Assembly (NCBI GenBank): GCA_028288625.1
Contig: JAQBNI010000148.1
Location: 26,695 to 90,694, forward strand
From: Bacteroidota bacterium
GTDB taxonomy: Bacteria > Bacteroidota > Bacteroidia > Chitinophagales > JADIYW01
Direction of reading: 5' to 3'
Length of the DNA stretch: 64,000 nucleotides
The notes under the pieces were generated by a model. It had not been told where the DNA came from and did not search any database. It saw only the letters and a program-made list of their open reading frames with translations. The translations under genes were made by a program, and so were the position numbers. This document shows, in pieces, positions 29,524 to 38,227 of this stretch (its first letter is position 1; each line of letters begins with the position of its first letter).

Positions 29524-32500
29524 ATGACAAACGAGCAAATGCAGGAGATTTTACAAAAATCTCTTATAAAAATAAAAAGCTTAGAACAGGAATTAGAGCA
29601 AGCTAAGGCGGGCGCTTCTGTTGCGCAAGCCCATGTGCCGAAGAAGGATCCCGTGGTAGTGATCGGTACCGGCGTGCGCCTGGCTAACAATATCAACAGT
29701 ACTTCCAAATTATGGAAATTGATCGGGGATAAAAAAAGCGCCATAGGCAGAATTCCCAAAGACCGATTCGATGTTGACCTGATATATGATGCAGACGCCA
29801 ATAAAGCAGGCAAGACGAATTCCATGTACGGCGCATTTTTAGAAAATGACATACGTGCTTTCGATGCAGAATTTTTCAGTATTTCTCCCAGGGAAGCAAA
29901 ATCCATAGATCCTTCCCAGCGGATGATACTGGAAGTGGTGTATGAAGCATTTGAGCGTGCAGGTATCGCAACAGATAAACTGAAGGCGAGTAATACCGGT
30001 GTATATATTGCACTTGGAAACTGCGATTACATTTCCGCGCGCTTCCGGAGCGGCAACCTGGAAACAGTAGATCTTTATGATACCACCGGTATATTTTTCG
30101 GAACGGCAGGCGGAAGGGTTTCTTTTCTCTACGATTTCCAGGGAACAAGCTACAATGTAGACGCTGCGTGTGCGTCTACGATCTTAGCGGTCCATCTGGC
30201 AAAGGAAGACTTGCAAAAAAAGGTGATCGATCTGGCAGTTGTTTCATCGGCTAATTTATTGCTGACCCCGGAAGCATATGTAGGCTTAAGCAAATTAGGT
30301 TCATTATCATCTACGGATCAATGTAAGGCTTTTTCAGATGATGCGGATGGATATGTAAGAGGAGAAGGCTGCGGTGTGGTGCTCCTGAAAAGGCTGAGCG
30401 ATGCAGAAAGAGATAATGATAATATTGAGTTGCATATCATAGGCTCTTCCGTAAAGCATAATGGCAGTAGCAATGGCTTTACCGCCCCTAACCCGGAAGT
30501 GATCTCGAATACTATAAAAGATGCGATCAAAGAAGCCAATATCGACGTGAACGATGTTGATTTTGTAGAAGCACATGGCATAGGTAACCGGTTTACAGAT
30601 GCGGTGGAAGTGCAATCTATTCACGAAGGTTACAAAGGAAGAAACAAGCCTGTTTATGTAGGTTCGGTAAAAGCGAATATCGGTCACCTGGAAGCAGGTA
30701 CAGGCATGCCGATGTTGTTTAAAGTGATAGAAGCGATCAAACACAAAACGATCCCGCCGCAAATAAATATCAATGGACTCAACAGCGATGTAGAATGGGA
30801 TAAGATTAATTCCAGGATTGCTACTGAAGCATTGGATTGGACACGCGACGACGGCAAACCGTTACGCGCCGCAATCAATCTCTCCGGCTACAGCGGAACC
30901 AATGTGCATATGATCTTTGAAGCACCAAAGCCAAAGAAAGCTTCGGATGAAATAAAAGGACCGTACCATTTTGTGATCAGCGCTAAAAATGCTGCCAGCT
31001 TAAAACTGTTAGCGCAGAAATATATAGATGAAATGGAAGAATTCGGTAACTGTACTTTAACGGAAATGTGCTATACCTTGCAAAAAGGAAGAAATCATTT
31101 CGATCATTCGCTATCCATTATTGCTCACCATAAGCAGGATATTACAGAGGGATTAACGGCATTTTTACAGGAGGAGAAGACAGGTAAATATGTGCTCTCT
31201 GATCCGGAATTATATCGCAACACGGAAGTTGCATTTTTATTTACAGGTCAGGGTGCGCAATATTTCGGTATGTGCAGGGGATATTATGAGAATTTTGAAA
31301 TATTCAAAGCTATCGTTGATGAATGCGAAACGATGCTGAAACCTTATCTAGAATATTCCATCAAAGATATTTTATGGAATGAGACCATCGATAAGAATCT
31401 CATCCATCAGACAAAATACACACAGCCTGCTTTATTTGTGGTAGAGTATGCCTTATCTAAATTATGGATGCAATTTGGTGTACGTCCATCGGTATTGATC
31501 GGGCATAGCATTGGAGAAATTGTAGCGCTTACGGTGGCGAAAGCTATTTCCCTGCCTGATGCATTAAAACTGGTCATTGCCCGTGCTGCCTTAATGAATT
31601 CATTACCGCAAAATGAAGGAAGCATGGCTTCGGTTTTTTGTAATGAAGAAGCGTTAAAGCCATTTTTACAGGATGCCAATGTAGATCTTGCCTCAATAAA
31701 TTCTCTTAAGAATTGCACGGTTTCAGGAAGGAAAGAAGACATCGCAAATTTTGTTGAAAAGCTGAAAGAGCACAACATCAGGGCAGTGGCATTAAATGTC
31801 TCTCATGCTTTCCACTCCAGGTTAATGGAACCCATACTGAATAAATTTATTGCTTTTGCAGGACAAACAACATTCAGGCAGCCTGAAATACCGGTGATCT
31901 CTAATTTAACCGGGAAGGAAATTACAAAGGAAGAACTGAGTGCGGATTATTTTGCAAGACACATTCGCAACGCAGTCCAGTTCTCGGATGGCATAGAATA
32001 TTTGCAAAAGGGACTTAATGTGGAGGTATACCTGGAAGTGGGTCCCAATCCGGTGCTGATCAGTTTAGCAAAGCAGACTAATACTAATGCCAATACACTG
32101 TGGCTGGCATCGGCTCGAAAAGATATAGAGGATGCGACTTATTTTCATGAAACTTTACGGCAGCTTTACTGTGCAGGCATTGCAATACACTGGGATCAGC
32201 TCTATATAGGTAAGAAAATAAATCGCGTGCAATTACCTACCTATGCCTGGAACTGGAAGGTGCATTGGGAAGATCCTGTTTTTGGCAATCAGTTCACAGT
32301 TCACAGTTCACAGTTCACAAAAGAGAAAAAACAAAAGAGCCGTGAACCGTCAACCGTGAACGGTGAACCAAACAAAAAAGCTACTCGCGACACACTGCTT
32401 GCGTATTTGCAATTAGAAGCGGCGAAAGTACTCGGTTTGGAAGCGGGGCAAAAAGTGGATATCCATAAGCCATACCGCGAGCAGGGATTTGACAGCATGA

Positions 32501-32793
32501 TGAGCGGAGAGTTCTTAGGCTTAATGGAAAAGCATATTGGCGCTGAATTAAAGATGGATATTATTTACCAATACAATACGCCAAAAGACTTACACCAATA
32601 CCTGATCGATACGTATTTTGGCGGCGGCAGCATCGATACTTCACAAGCCATTACCATTGCGGATATTATGTTCAACCAGGAAATGGAGGCAGTCCATACC
32701 GGCGATTGGCATGAAATAAAACCCCATGATAATGTATTGATGAAATGGTTTAAGAAATTTGATAAGCATATTCCGACAATTAAAAACCAGTAA
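29524..32793 (+). CDS. Type I polyketide synthase, KS-AT-ACP
   Basis: N-terminal coiled coil; KS: DPVVVIGTGVRLAN, NVDAACASTILAVH (Cys codon 30169-30171), EAHGIGNRFTDAVE, NIGHLEAGTGMPML; AT: FTGQGAQYFGM, LIGHSIGEIVALTVA, HAFHSRLMEPIL; ACP: YREQGFDSMMSGEFLGLMEKHIG. No KR/DH/TE seen. Confidence 0.96.
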   Translation: MTNEQMQEILQKSLIKIKSLEQELEQAKAGASVAQAHVPKKDPVVVIGTGVRLANNINSTSKLWKLIGDKKSAIGRIPKDRFDVDLIYDADANKAGKTNSMYGAFLENDIRAFDAEFFSISPREAKSIDPSQRMILEVVYEAFERAGIATDKLKASNTGVYIALGNCDYISARFRSGNLETVDLYDTTGIFFGTAGGRVSFLYDFQGTSYNVDAACASTILAVHLAKEDLQKKVIDLAVVSSANLLLTPEAYVGLSKLGSLSSTDQCKAFSDDADGYVRGEGCGVVLLKRLSDAERDNDNIELHIIGSSVKHNGSSNGFTAPNPEVISNTIKDAIKEANIDVNDVDFVEAHGIGNRFTDAVEVQSIHEGYKGRNKPVYVGSVKANIGHLEAGTGMPMLFKVIEAIKHKTIPPQININGLNSDVEWDKINSRIATEALDWTRDDGKPLRAAINLSGYSGTNVHMIFEAPKPKKASDEIKGPYHFVISAKNAASLKLLAQKYIDEMEEFGNCTLTEMCYTLQKGRNHFDHSLSIIAHHKQDITEGLTAFLQEEKTGKYVLSDPELYRNTEVAFLFTGQGAQYFGMCRGYYENFEIFKAIVDECETMLKPYLEYSIKDILWNETIDKNLIHQTKYTQPALFVVEYALSKLWMQFGVRPSVLIGHSIGEIVALTVAKAISLPDALKLVIARAALMNSLPQNEGSMASVFCNEEALKPFLQDANVDLASINSLKNCTVSGRKEDIANFVEKLKEHNIRAVALNVSHAFHSRLMEPILNKFIAFAGQTTFRQPEIPVISNLTGKEITKEELSADYFARHIRNAVQFSDGIEYLQKGLNVEVYLEVGPNPVLISLAKQTNTNANTLWLASARKDIEDATYFHETLRQLYCAGIAIHWDQLYIGKKINRVQLPTYAWNWKVHWEDPVFGNQFTVHSSQFTKEKKQKSREPSTVNGEPNKKATRDTLLAYLQLEAAKVLGLEAGQKVDIHKPYREQGFDSMMSGEFLGLMEKHIGAELKMDIIYQYNTPKDLHQYLIDTYFGGGSIDTSQAITIADIMFNQEMEAVHTGDWHEIKPHDNVLMKWFKKFDKHIPTIKNQ
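32290..32370. repeat. Palindromic repeat in coding sequence: (AGTTCAC)x4 ... GTGAACCGTCAACCGTGAACGGTGAACC
   Basis: Direct heptamer repeat 32291-32318 and inverted arm 32342-32369, within the PKS AT-ACP linker. Confidence 0.9.
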
Positions 32794-32808
32794 GGACTTA
32801 CACCTATT

Positions 32809-33513
32809 ATGAAAGCAATTCTACTACATCATGCCGGCGGAGATAAATATGCGTTTAATAATTTGAAAAAAAATTTAGCCGCAGATTTTGAATGCTTACC
32901 GATAGAATTGCCGGGAAGGGGAAACAGGTATAATGAACTGTTGATAAAGGATTTCGGTAACGCACTGAACGATTACTTTTACCGGCTGAAAAACGAACTG
33001 CAACAGGATTATTTTTTTGTCGGCGTCAGCATGGGTGCCGTCTTTGCATATGAATTAACGCATTTATTTTTGCAGCAGGCACTACCACTGCCGCACTATT
33101 TGTTCCTTGCATCCAGGAGAAGTGAAGAAGATTACGAAGACCCTCAGGTATATTCATATAGCTCCCCGGATAAGTTGTGGAAGCATGTGCTTTCGTTTGA
33201 TCAAAACTCGGAAAAGATAGCAGAGCATCCTGAATTGAGCCTGTTATTTGAGCCTATCCTGCGGGCAGACTTTGCCATCATAGAAGATTACAACAAAATA
33301 TATGAACCTAAAAAAACATTACCGGTTCCTGCATCTGTTATGTACGGCAAGAATGATTTTTTAAAGAATGACAGGAAAACAGCAGGCAACTGGCAGCGGC
33401 ATTTTGTTCCTGAAATAGATGTAAAGAAGTTTGACGGAGGTCACTTTTTTTTGTATGAGAATTCAGATGCCGCTAACTATATCAAACAAACCATGAAAGT
33501 TGGAAAACGATAA
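32809..33513 (+). CDS. Type II thioesterase (alpha/beta hydrolase, PKS/NRPS editing type)
   Basis: ILLHHAGGDKYAFNNL..LAADFECLPIELPGRGNRYNE; YFFVGVSMGAVFAYEL; FDGGHFFLYE. Confidence 0.93.
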   Translation: MKAILLHHAGGDKYAFNNLKKNLAADFECLPIELPGRGNRYNELLIKDFGNALNDYFYRLKNELQQDYFFVGVSMGAVFAYELTHLFLQQALPLPHYLFLASRRSEEDYEDPQVYSYSSPDKLWKHVLSFDQNSEKIAEHPELSLLFEPILRADFAIIEDYNKIYEPKKTLPVPASVMYGKNDFLKNDRKTAGNWQRHFVPEIDVKKFDGGHFFLYENSDAANYIKQTMKVGKR

Positions 33514-34207
33514 GGTCTATATTTTCTGCACTAGGCACAAGGAAAAACTGGAAGAAGCTGTTTTTCAAAAATTTCTGTCAATGCTTCCCGATGTATTTCA
33601 ATCGGAAATACGATCTTATAAGTATTGGGAAAGTGCTCAGGCATCCTTACTTGGGAAAATAATATTGCTGCATGGATTAAAGGAATTGCGGTTCGCTGAT
33701 TCACTGGATGATCTTCGGCAACAAGCAAAAGAGCGCCCGTTCATCAATGATAAAATAGATTTTAATATTTCACATTCAGGAGAATATGTAATAGTGGCGA
33801 TTTCCGGACATGCGAGAGTTGGAATAGATATTGAAATGCATCGAGAAATTGATGTTTCATTATTCAGAAAATATTTTGATGAGGATGAATGGAAGGAGAT
33901 AAAAACTTCTTCCAATGCAGCGAAAACTTTTTTCAAACTTTGGGCAATAAAAGAAAGTGCAATAAAATGCGACGGTCGCGGCGTGGAAGTTTTATCCAAG
34001 ACAAAAGTCGTCAGACCACTTCCAGCAGCAAGTCGTCAGACCCCTCAAAGTGGTCAGACGACTTCAAGAGTTATCTGCGATTCAAAAGAATTTTATTTCC
34101 GGATTTTGGATATTGAAGAAAATTATTCCTGTGCTGTTTGCAGCAACAAAGATCTGGAAGTAATACTCAGTCGGTTACCCTTAAAAAATATGGAACTTCC
34201 TTTTTAG
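33500..34207 (+). CDS. 4'-phosphopantetheinyl transferase (Sfp-type), TTG start
   Basis: ERPFINDKIDFNISHSGEYVIVAISGHARVGIDIEMHREID...FKLWAIKESAIKCDGRGVEV; overlaps end of thioesterase gene. Confidence 0.94.
   Translation: MENDKVYIFCTRHKEKLEEAVFQKFLSMLPDVFQSEIRSYKYWESAQASLLGKIILLHGLKELRFADSLDDLRQQAKERPFINDKIDFNISHSGEYVIVAISGHARVGIDIEMHREIDVSLFRKYFDEDEWKEIKTSSNAAKTFFKLWAIKESAIKCDGRGVEVLSKTKVVRPLPAASRQTPQSGQTTSRVICDSKEFYFRILDIEENYSCAVCSNKDLEVILSRLPLKNMELPF
34005..34064. repeat. Palindromic repeat in coding sequence: AAGTCGTCAGACCACTT ... AAGTGGTCAGACGACTT
   Basis: Arms 34005-34021 and 34048-34064 complementary at 16/17; a third partial arm AAGTCGTCAGACCCCTC at 34030-34046. Confidence 0.9.
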
Positions 34208-34348
34208 GCTCCAACTTACACAATAATTTATATTCCACTTTAAGTCAATCATTTATATTTTCTCTTTAATTTATTTTTATAATAATGCATTTTAATTGTA
34301 TTATAAAAACAACTATTCTTTCCACAATTTTATATTAAATGAAATGGA

Positions 34349-35551
34349 ATGGATATCACAAAGAATGCAGGTTTTGTTCAGGCGGATCTTAGTAAGCAGA
34401 TCAGCTTATCACCCGCCACTAAGCAAGCGGCAGTTGTTAAGGAGAAAAATTTAGGGTTGGATGTTGTCCGCACCACTGCCATCTTAATCGTAGTGCTTGT
34501 TCACATGAACCTGTGCCTGTACAATATTCACGTAACAGATACATTGCTGTACTTGCCGGATGGCGTAGGCGTTTTTTTTGTATTGAGCGGATATCTTATC
34601 GGCGGTATACTGATAAATACCATACAAGTAAATGGCAGCGGGAAGAAAGAACTTTTCAAATTCTGGTGGATGCGGTGGTTCCGAACCTTGCCTAATTATT
34701 TTTTATTTACTATGATTGTATTTTTGCTGTTTAACCATGGACATATAAAACTGGTCAATTTATTTTTTCTTCAGAATTTTTATAAAACCAGGAATGAAAT
34801 ATATGTTGAAACATGGAGCTTGTCTGTGGAAGAGTGGTTTTATTTGTTGTTCCCTGTTATCCTGTTTATACTTTGTGCCATTTCAAAGAATTTGAAACGG
34901 AGCATACTCATCACGATCGGAGTATTTTGTATTGCTGGCTTTTGTACCAAATATTATTACATCACACAGTATTTAAAGATCACCTTTTACAATATGAAGC
35001 TGCACGATCTCAAGTGGTTTGAAATAAAAACATTAGTGGTAAACCGGATGGATTGCATCAGTATCGGCGTCTTAGGTGCATACCTGAAATATTATTATCC
35101 TTCCTTCTGGAAAAAATATAAACGCATATTCGCTGTTCTTGGTATCAGCATTATTATTGTGTACACAATCATCGAGAATAAATTATTTCACAATATACCC
35201 ATTACGAAAAATCCGTTTTTCTGGTCGGGGTTTTATCTTGCATACAGTATAGGCGTATTATTATTATTGCCTGCTATAGAAGACATCGTGATAAAAAATA
35301 AACTGGTAAATCATTTCTTTTCACATACCAGCAAGATCTCTTATAGTATGTACCTGATCCACTTAACACTACTGAAGATTTTAGGTCTGCTATTTTCTGC
35401 ATTAAAATTTTCTTCCGATGCACTGAGTATAATTTTTATTTTATTTGTTTATATTGTACTGTTGTACATACTGTGCAATTTCATCTATAAATATTTTGAG
35501 AAGCGGTTTATAGATTACAGGGTCAGCTTTATCGCTAAATATTTTAAATAG
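34349..35551 (+). CDS. Acyltransferase 3 family (OafA/YrhL-like) membrane protein
   Basis: LGLDVVRTTAILIVVLVHMN; GVGVFFVLSGYLIGGIL; FWWMRWFRTLPNYF; ETWSLSVEEWFYLLFP. Confidence 0.95.
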   Translation: MDITKNAGFVQADLSKQISLSPATKQAAVVKEKNLGLDVVRTTAILIVVLVHMNLCLYNIHVTDTLLYLPDGVGVFFVLSGYLIGGILINTIQVNGSGKKELFKFWWMRWFRTLPNYFLFTMIVFLLFNHGHIKLVNLFFLQNFYKTRNEIYVETWSLSVEEWFYLLFPVILFILCAISKNLKRSILITIGVFCIAGFCTKYYYITQYLKITFYNMKLHDLKWFEIKTLVVNRMDCISIGVLGAYLKYYYPSFWKKYKRIFAVLGISIIIVYTIIENKLFHNIPITKNPFFWSGFYLAYSIGVLLLLPAIEDIVIKNKLVNHFFSHTSKISYSMYLIHLTLLKILGLLFSALKFSSDALSIIFILFVYIVLLYILCNFIYKYFEKRFIDYRVSFIAKYFK

Positions 35552-35552
35552 C

Positions 35553-36629
35553 TTAGATAGAATCCGCTTTCATCAATGCGACTAATTGCTTAGCCATATC
35601 GTAGCTTTGCAATTTAGCGCCTTTGTAATTTAAATGATGGAAATTATAGCCATAATCCGCCTTGTAATATTTAGGGTATTTTCTCGGGTCAGCCAATTCA
35701 ATTTTAGTTCCTTCAGGCATTGCGTTAAAGACAGGCAATAATATATCGTAGCTTATCCTTCCCTTTGGCGGTAAAATAAAAAATACCTGTATGCCTCTTT
35801 TCATGCATTTTTTATACGCCTCCATGCACAGATTTACCATCGCTTTATTAGGCTTTTCATCGCCTTTATAATTTTCAAAACTTTGCAGCACGTCGTTTGT
35901 CAGGCTATCGCGCCTGGCGGGGTTATTTTCATATTCATGCTTGGATTGACGTATCAGGGTATCTTCCCATTTATATTCCATGAACATGTGGTTTTCTTCG
36001 TAGTCGTATGGATAGAAACCATTTTGCAGCTTTCCTAAATAGCTTTTATCGTACTTATCCTTATTTACATAAAAATTCAGCACATCCGGCATCATGCCTA
36101 TCTTGAAAAGATTTTCCATCCAACTCATGGTATAGAACCAGGAAAATTTTGTCTTCGATTTTAAGTCATCTTTTGAAGTAAGAATTACTCTTAGCGCCCG
36201 GCAGGTGGAAGTGGCATCATGCCACGAAACCCATTTGGAAGTATGTAAATTCGCAGGAAAAAAATAAGCATCGCTGCTTATGCTGAAAAAAATGTATTTT
36301 AAATTGGGGTTGTGGATCTTTAATAAACCATCCAGGTCGGTGAGTTCCTGGATCAGTCCATGTCCGTCTACAGCAATGTTGAATGAGCGCAGGTCGATGC
36401 CGTTGTGTTGGGCAATGCTATCTACAATAGTCGGGTCGATATGGCGATACTCCAGACTGCCGCCTAAATAAACTGCGTTGAATTTATCTGCATTTTTTTT
36501 GTAAAACTCATACTTGACTGTTTGTGTGCTGTCGCCCCAGTAAAATGGCAACATCAGCTTTATAGCCAACGATAGCAGCAGTAAAGCGCCAAGCAGTATG
36601 CCGATATATTTTATTATCTTTTTTGCCAT
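35553..36629 (-). CDS. SGNH/DltD-like periplasmic protein, partner of adjacent MBOAT
   Basis: Single N-terminal TM; FNAVYLGGSLEYRHIDPTIVDSIA..NIAVDGHGLIQELTDL; start abuts MBOAT stop at 36629. Confidence 0.65.
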   Translation of the reverse strand: MAKKIIKYIGILLGALLLLSLAIKLMLPFYWGDSTQTVKYEFYKKNADKFNAVYLGGSLEYRHIDPTIVDSIAQHNGIDLRSFNIAVDGHGLIQELTDLDGLLKIHNPNLKYIFFSISSDAYFFPANLHTSKWVSWHDATSTCRALRVILTSKDDLKSKTKFSWFYTMSWMENLFKIGMMPDVLNFYVNKDKYDKSYLGKLQNGFYPYDYEENHMFMEYKWEDTLIRQSKHEYENNPARRDSLTNDVLQSFENYKGDEKPNKAMVNLCMEAYKKCMKRGIQVFFILPPKGRISYDILLPVFNAMPEGTKIELADPRKYPKYYKADYGYNFHHLNYKGAKLQSYDMAKQLVALMKADSI

Positions 36630-38137
36630 TAGTATTGAAAGTAAACGAAAGAGGTGTTGTTAAAGATTCCGAACCAGATGATAGATACAAATAGCAATAC
36701 ATACACCAGCCAACGCTGTTGTTCAGGCTTTGTTAATACTATATCTTCAATTCTATGGTCGCCGATGTATTTTTCTGTAATGAATAATATCAATACAAAA
36801 AACACAGCGATCATGAATTGTAAAATGCCTTTATGCATCACCCATTCTTTAAAATAATGCGCACTGTTCAGCTTAAACAGGTTAGCGTATAATACAGATG
36901 CAATCGCTGTCCAACTGATAAAGGATTCCGTATGAGCACGGTTAACGGTAACCTGGATACTGTGCACCCTGAATAATATAAAGCAAAATACAAAGATCAG
37001 AACAGTGATGGAAGCATGTCCCCAACCCGGAAAATACTTATCAAATAATTTATAAGTATTACTGGGTTTAATATACCGCACTACATTGTACTGCCATAAA
37101 TAACGGATAGACATAAAAATTCCTATCATGGTAAACGACAGCACCATGGGCCAGTTAGCGCCATGCCATAAGCCGCAAAGTGTGAGTACGAAGATCACAT
37201 TGAAAACTACTTTTGCACCGGTAGCCTTGTATGCTCCGAGATAAAAGAACACATAATCTGTGAGCCAGGTAGATAAAGAGATATGCCATCGGGTCCAGAA
37301 CTCCGCTAAATTTTTAGAGAAGAACGGTCGTCTGAAATTTTCCATTACATCTATTCCTATAACTTTAGCCGCACCCAATGCAATGTCGGAGTAACCGGAG
37401 AAATCACAATATACCTGGAGGAAGAAAAAAAAGCCTCCCATCCATATGGTCCAGCCCGTAGCTTCCCCATAATGCGAGAACATATCATTTGCATAAAAAG
37501 CCAAGCGATCCGCAATCACTACTTTTTTAAAAATTCCCCAAGCCATCCGGAATAAGCCATGCCGCATTCTGTCGTAATCAAAATGATGTTCCTGTTTTAT
37601 TTGCGGCAATAAATTTTTTGCCCGCTCAATCGGACCATTTACCATTACGGGCCAGAACGCAGTGAAAGAAGCGAAGTAACCAAAATGATGTTCGGCTTTT
37701 GTTACACCTTTATAAACATCTATGGTGTAGCTGAGCGATTGAAAAGTTAGAAATGATAAACCCACAGGAACTACCCAATGGTTGAACCACGGTTCCGGCA
37801 CAAACCATGGTATATGCAGAACACTTAAAAACGAGCGGATATTATTGTCGGCAAAATCGAGATATTTAAAAATAAAGAGGATGCCTAAATTTCCAAGCAT
37901 GCTCAGATACAGCCATTTCTTTTTTCTTTTTTGTGAAGATTCTTTCTCCATCATCTTCGCAGAAAAAAAATCATTGCAAGTGATCACAAATAAAATGATA
38001 GCAAAAAACGGGCTGAAATTTCCATAGAAATAATAACCGCCTGCAATTAAAATTTTATACTGATGTTGTTTTGGAACAGAAAAATAGATGTAACAGAATA
38101 TGGGAAAGAAGAATAAAAAATGTAGTGAATTAAATAA
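36629..38137 (-). CDS. MBOAT family O-acyltransferase (AlgI-like)
   Basis: MLFNSLHFLFFFPIFCYIYFSVPKQHQYKILIAGGYYFYG; VPVGLSFLTFQSLSYTIDVYKG; LQVYCDFSGYSDIALGAAKVIG; FWTRWHISLSTWLTDYVFF; LCGLWHGANW. ORF track start 38176; MLFNS at 38137 is the typical family start. Confidence 0.95.
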   Translation of the reverse strand, partial: LFNSLHFLFFFPIFCYIYFSVPKQHQYKILIAGGYYFYGNFSPFFAIILFVITCNDFFSAKMMEKESSQKRKKKWLYLSMLGNLGILFIFKYLDFADNNIRSFLSVLHIPWFVPEPWFNHWVVPVGLSFLTFQSLSYTIDVYKGVTKAEHHFGYFASFTAFWPVMVNGPIERAKNLLPQIKQEHHFDYDRMRHGLFRMAWGIFKKVVIADRLAFYANDMFSHYGEATGWTIWMGGFFFFLQVYCDFSGYSDIALGAAKVIGIDVMENFRRPFFSKNLAEFWTRWHISLSTWLTDYVFFYLGAYKATGAKVVFNVIFVLTLCGLWHGANWPMVLSFTMIGIFMSIRYLWQYNVVRYIKPSNTYKLFDKYFPGWGHASITVLIFVFCFILFRVHSIQVTVNRAHTESFISWTAIASVLYANLFKLNSAHYFKEWVMHKGILQFMIAVFFVLILFITEKYIGDHRIEDIVLTKPEQQRWLVYVLLFVSIIWFGIFNNTSFVYFQY

Positions 38138-38219
38138 CATGCCCTGATTTTGTGTCCATTTTCTTACAGCAGTCAAAAATAATAAAATTTAGCCATGTAC
38201 ATCAATTAAATACAATGCC

Positions 38220-38227
38220 TATTTTTG
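38220..38227 (+). promoter_or_regulatory. Candidate -7 element TATTTTTG overlapping the annotated flippase start
   Basis: Exact TAnnTTTG match; overlaps the TTG at 38225, implying a downstream start if it functions. Confidence 0.3.

Noticed and set aside
30334-30762. 142-aa minus-strand ORF opposite PKS2
   Set aside because: Shadow ORF; the sense strand encodes intact KS motifs.
32290-32320. AGTTCAC tandem heptamers as CRISPR or phase-variation tract
   Set aside because: Too short for CRISPR. A 7-bp unit could in principle phase-vary the PKS, but the frame is intact and the inverted right arm fits the dispersed-palindrome class better.
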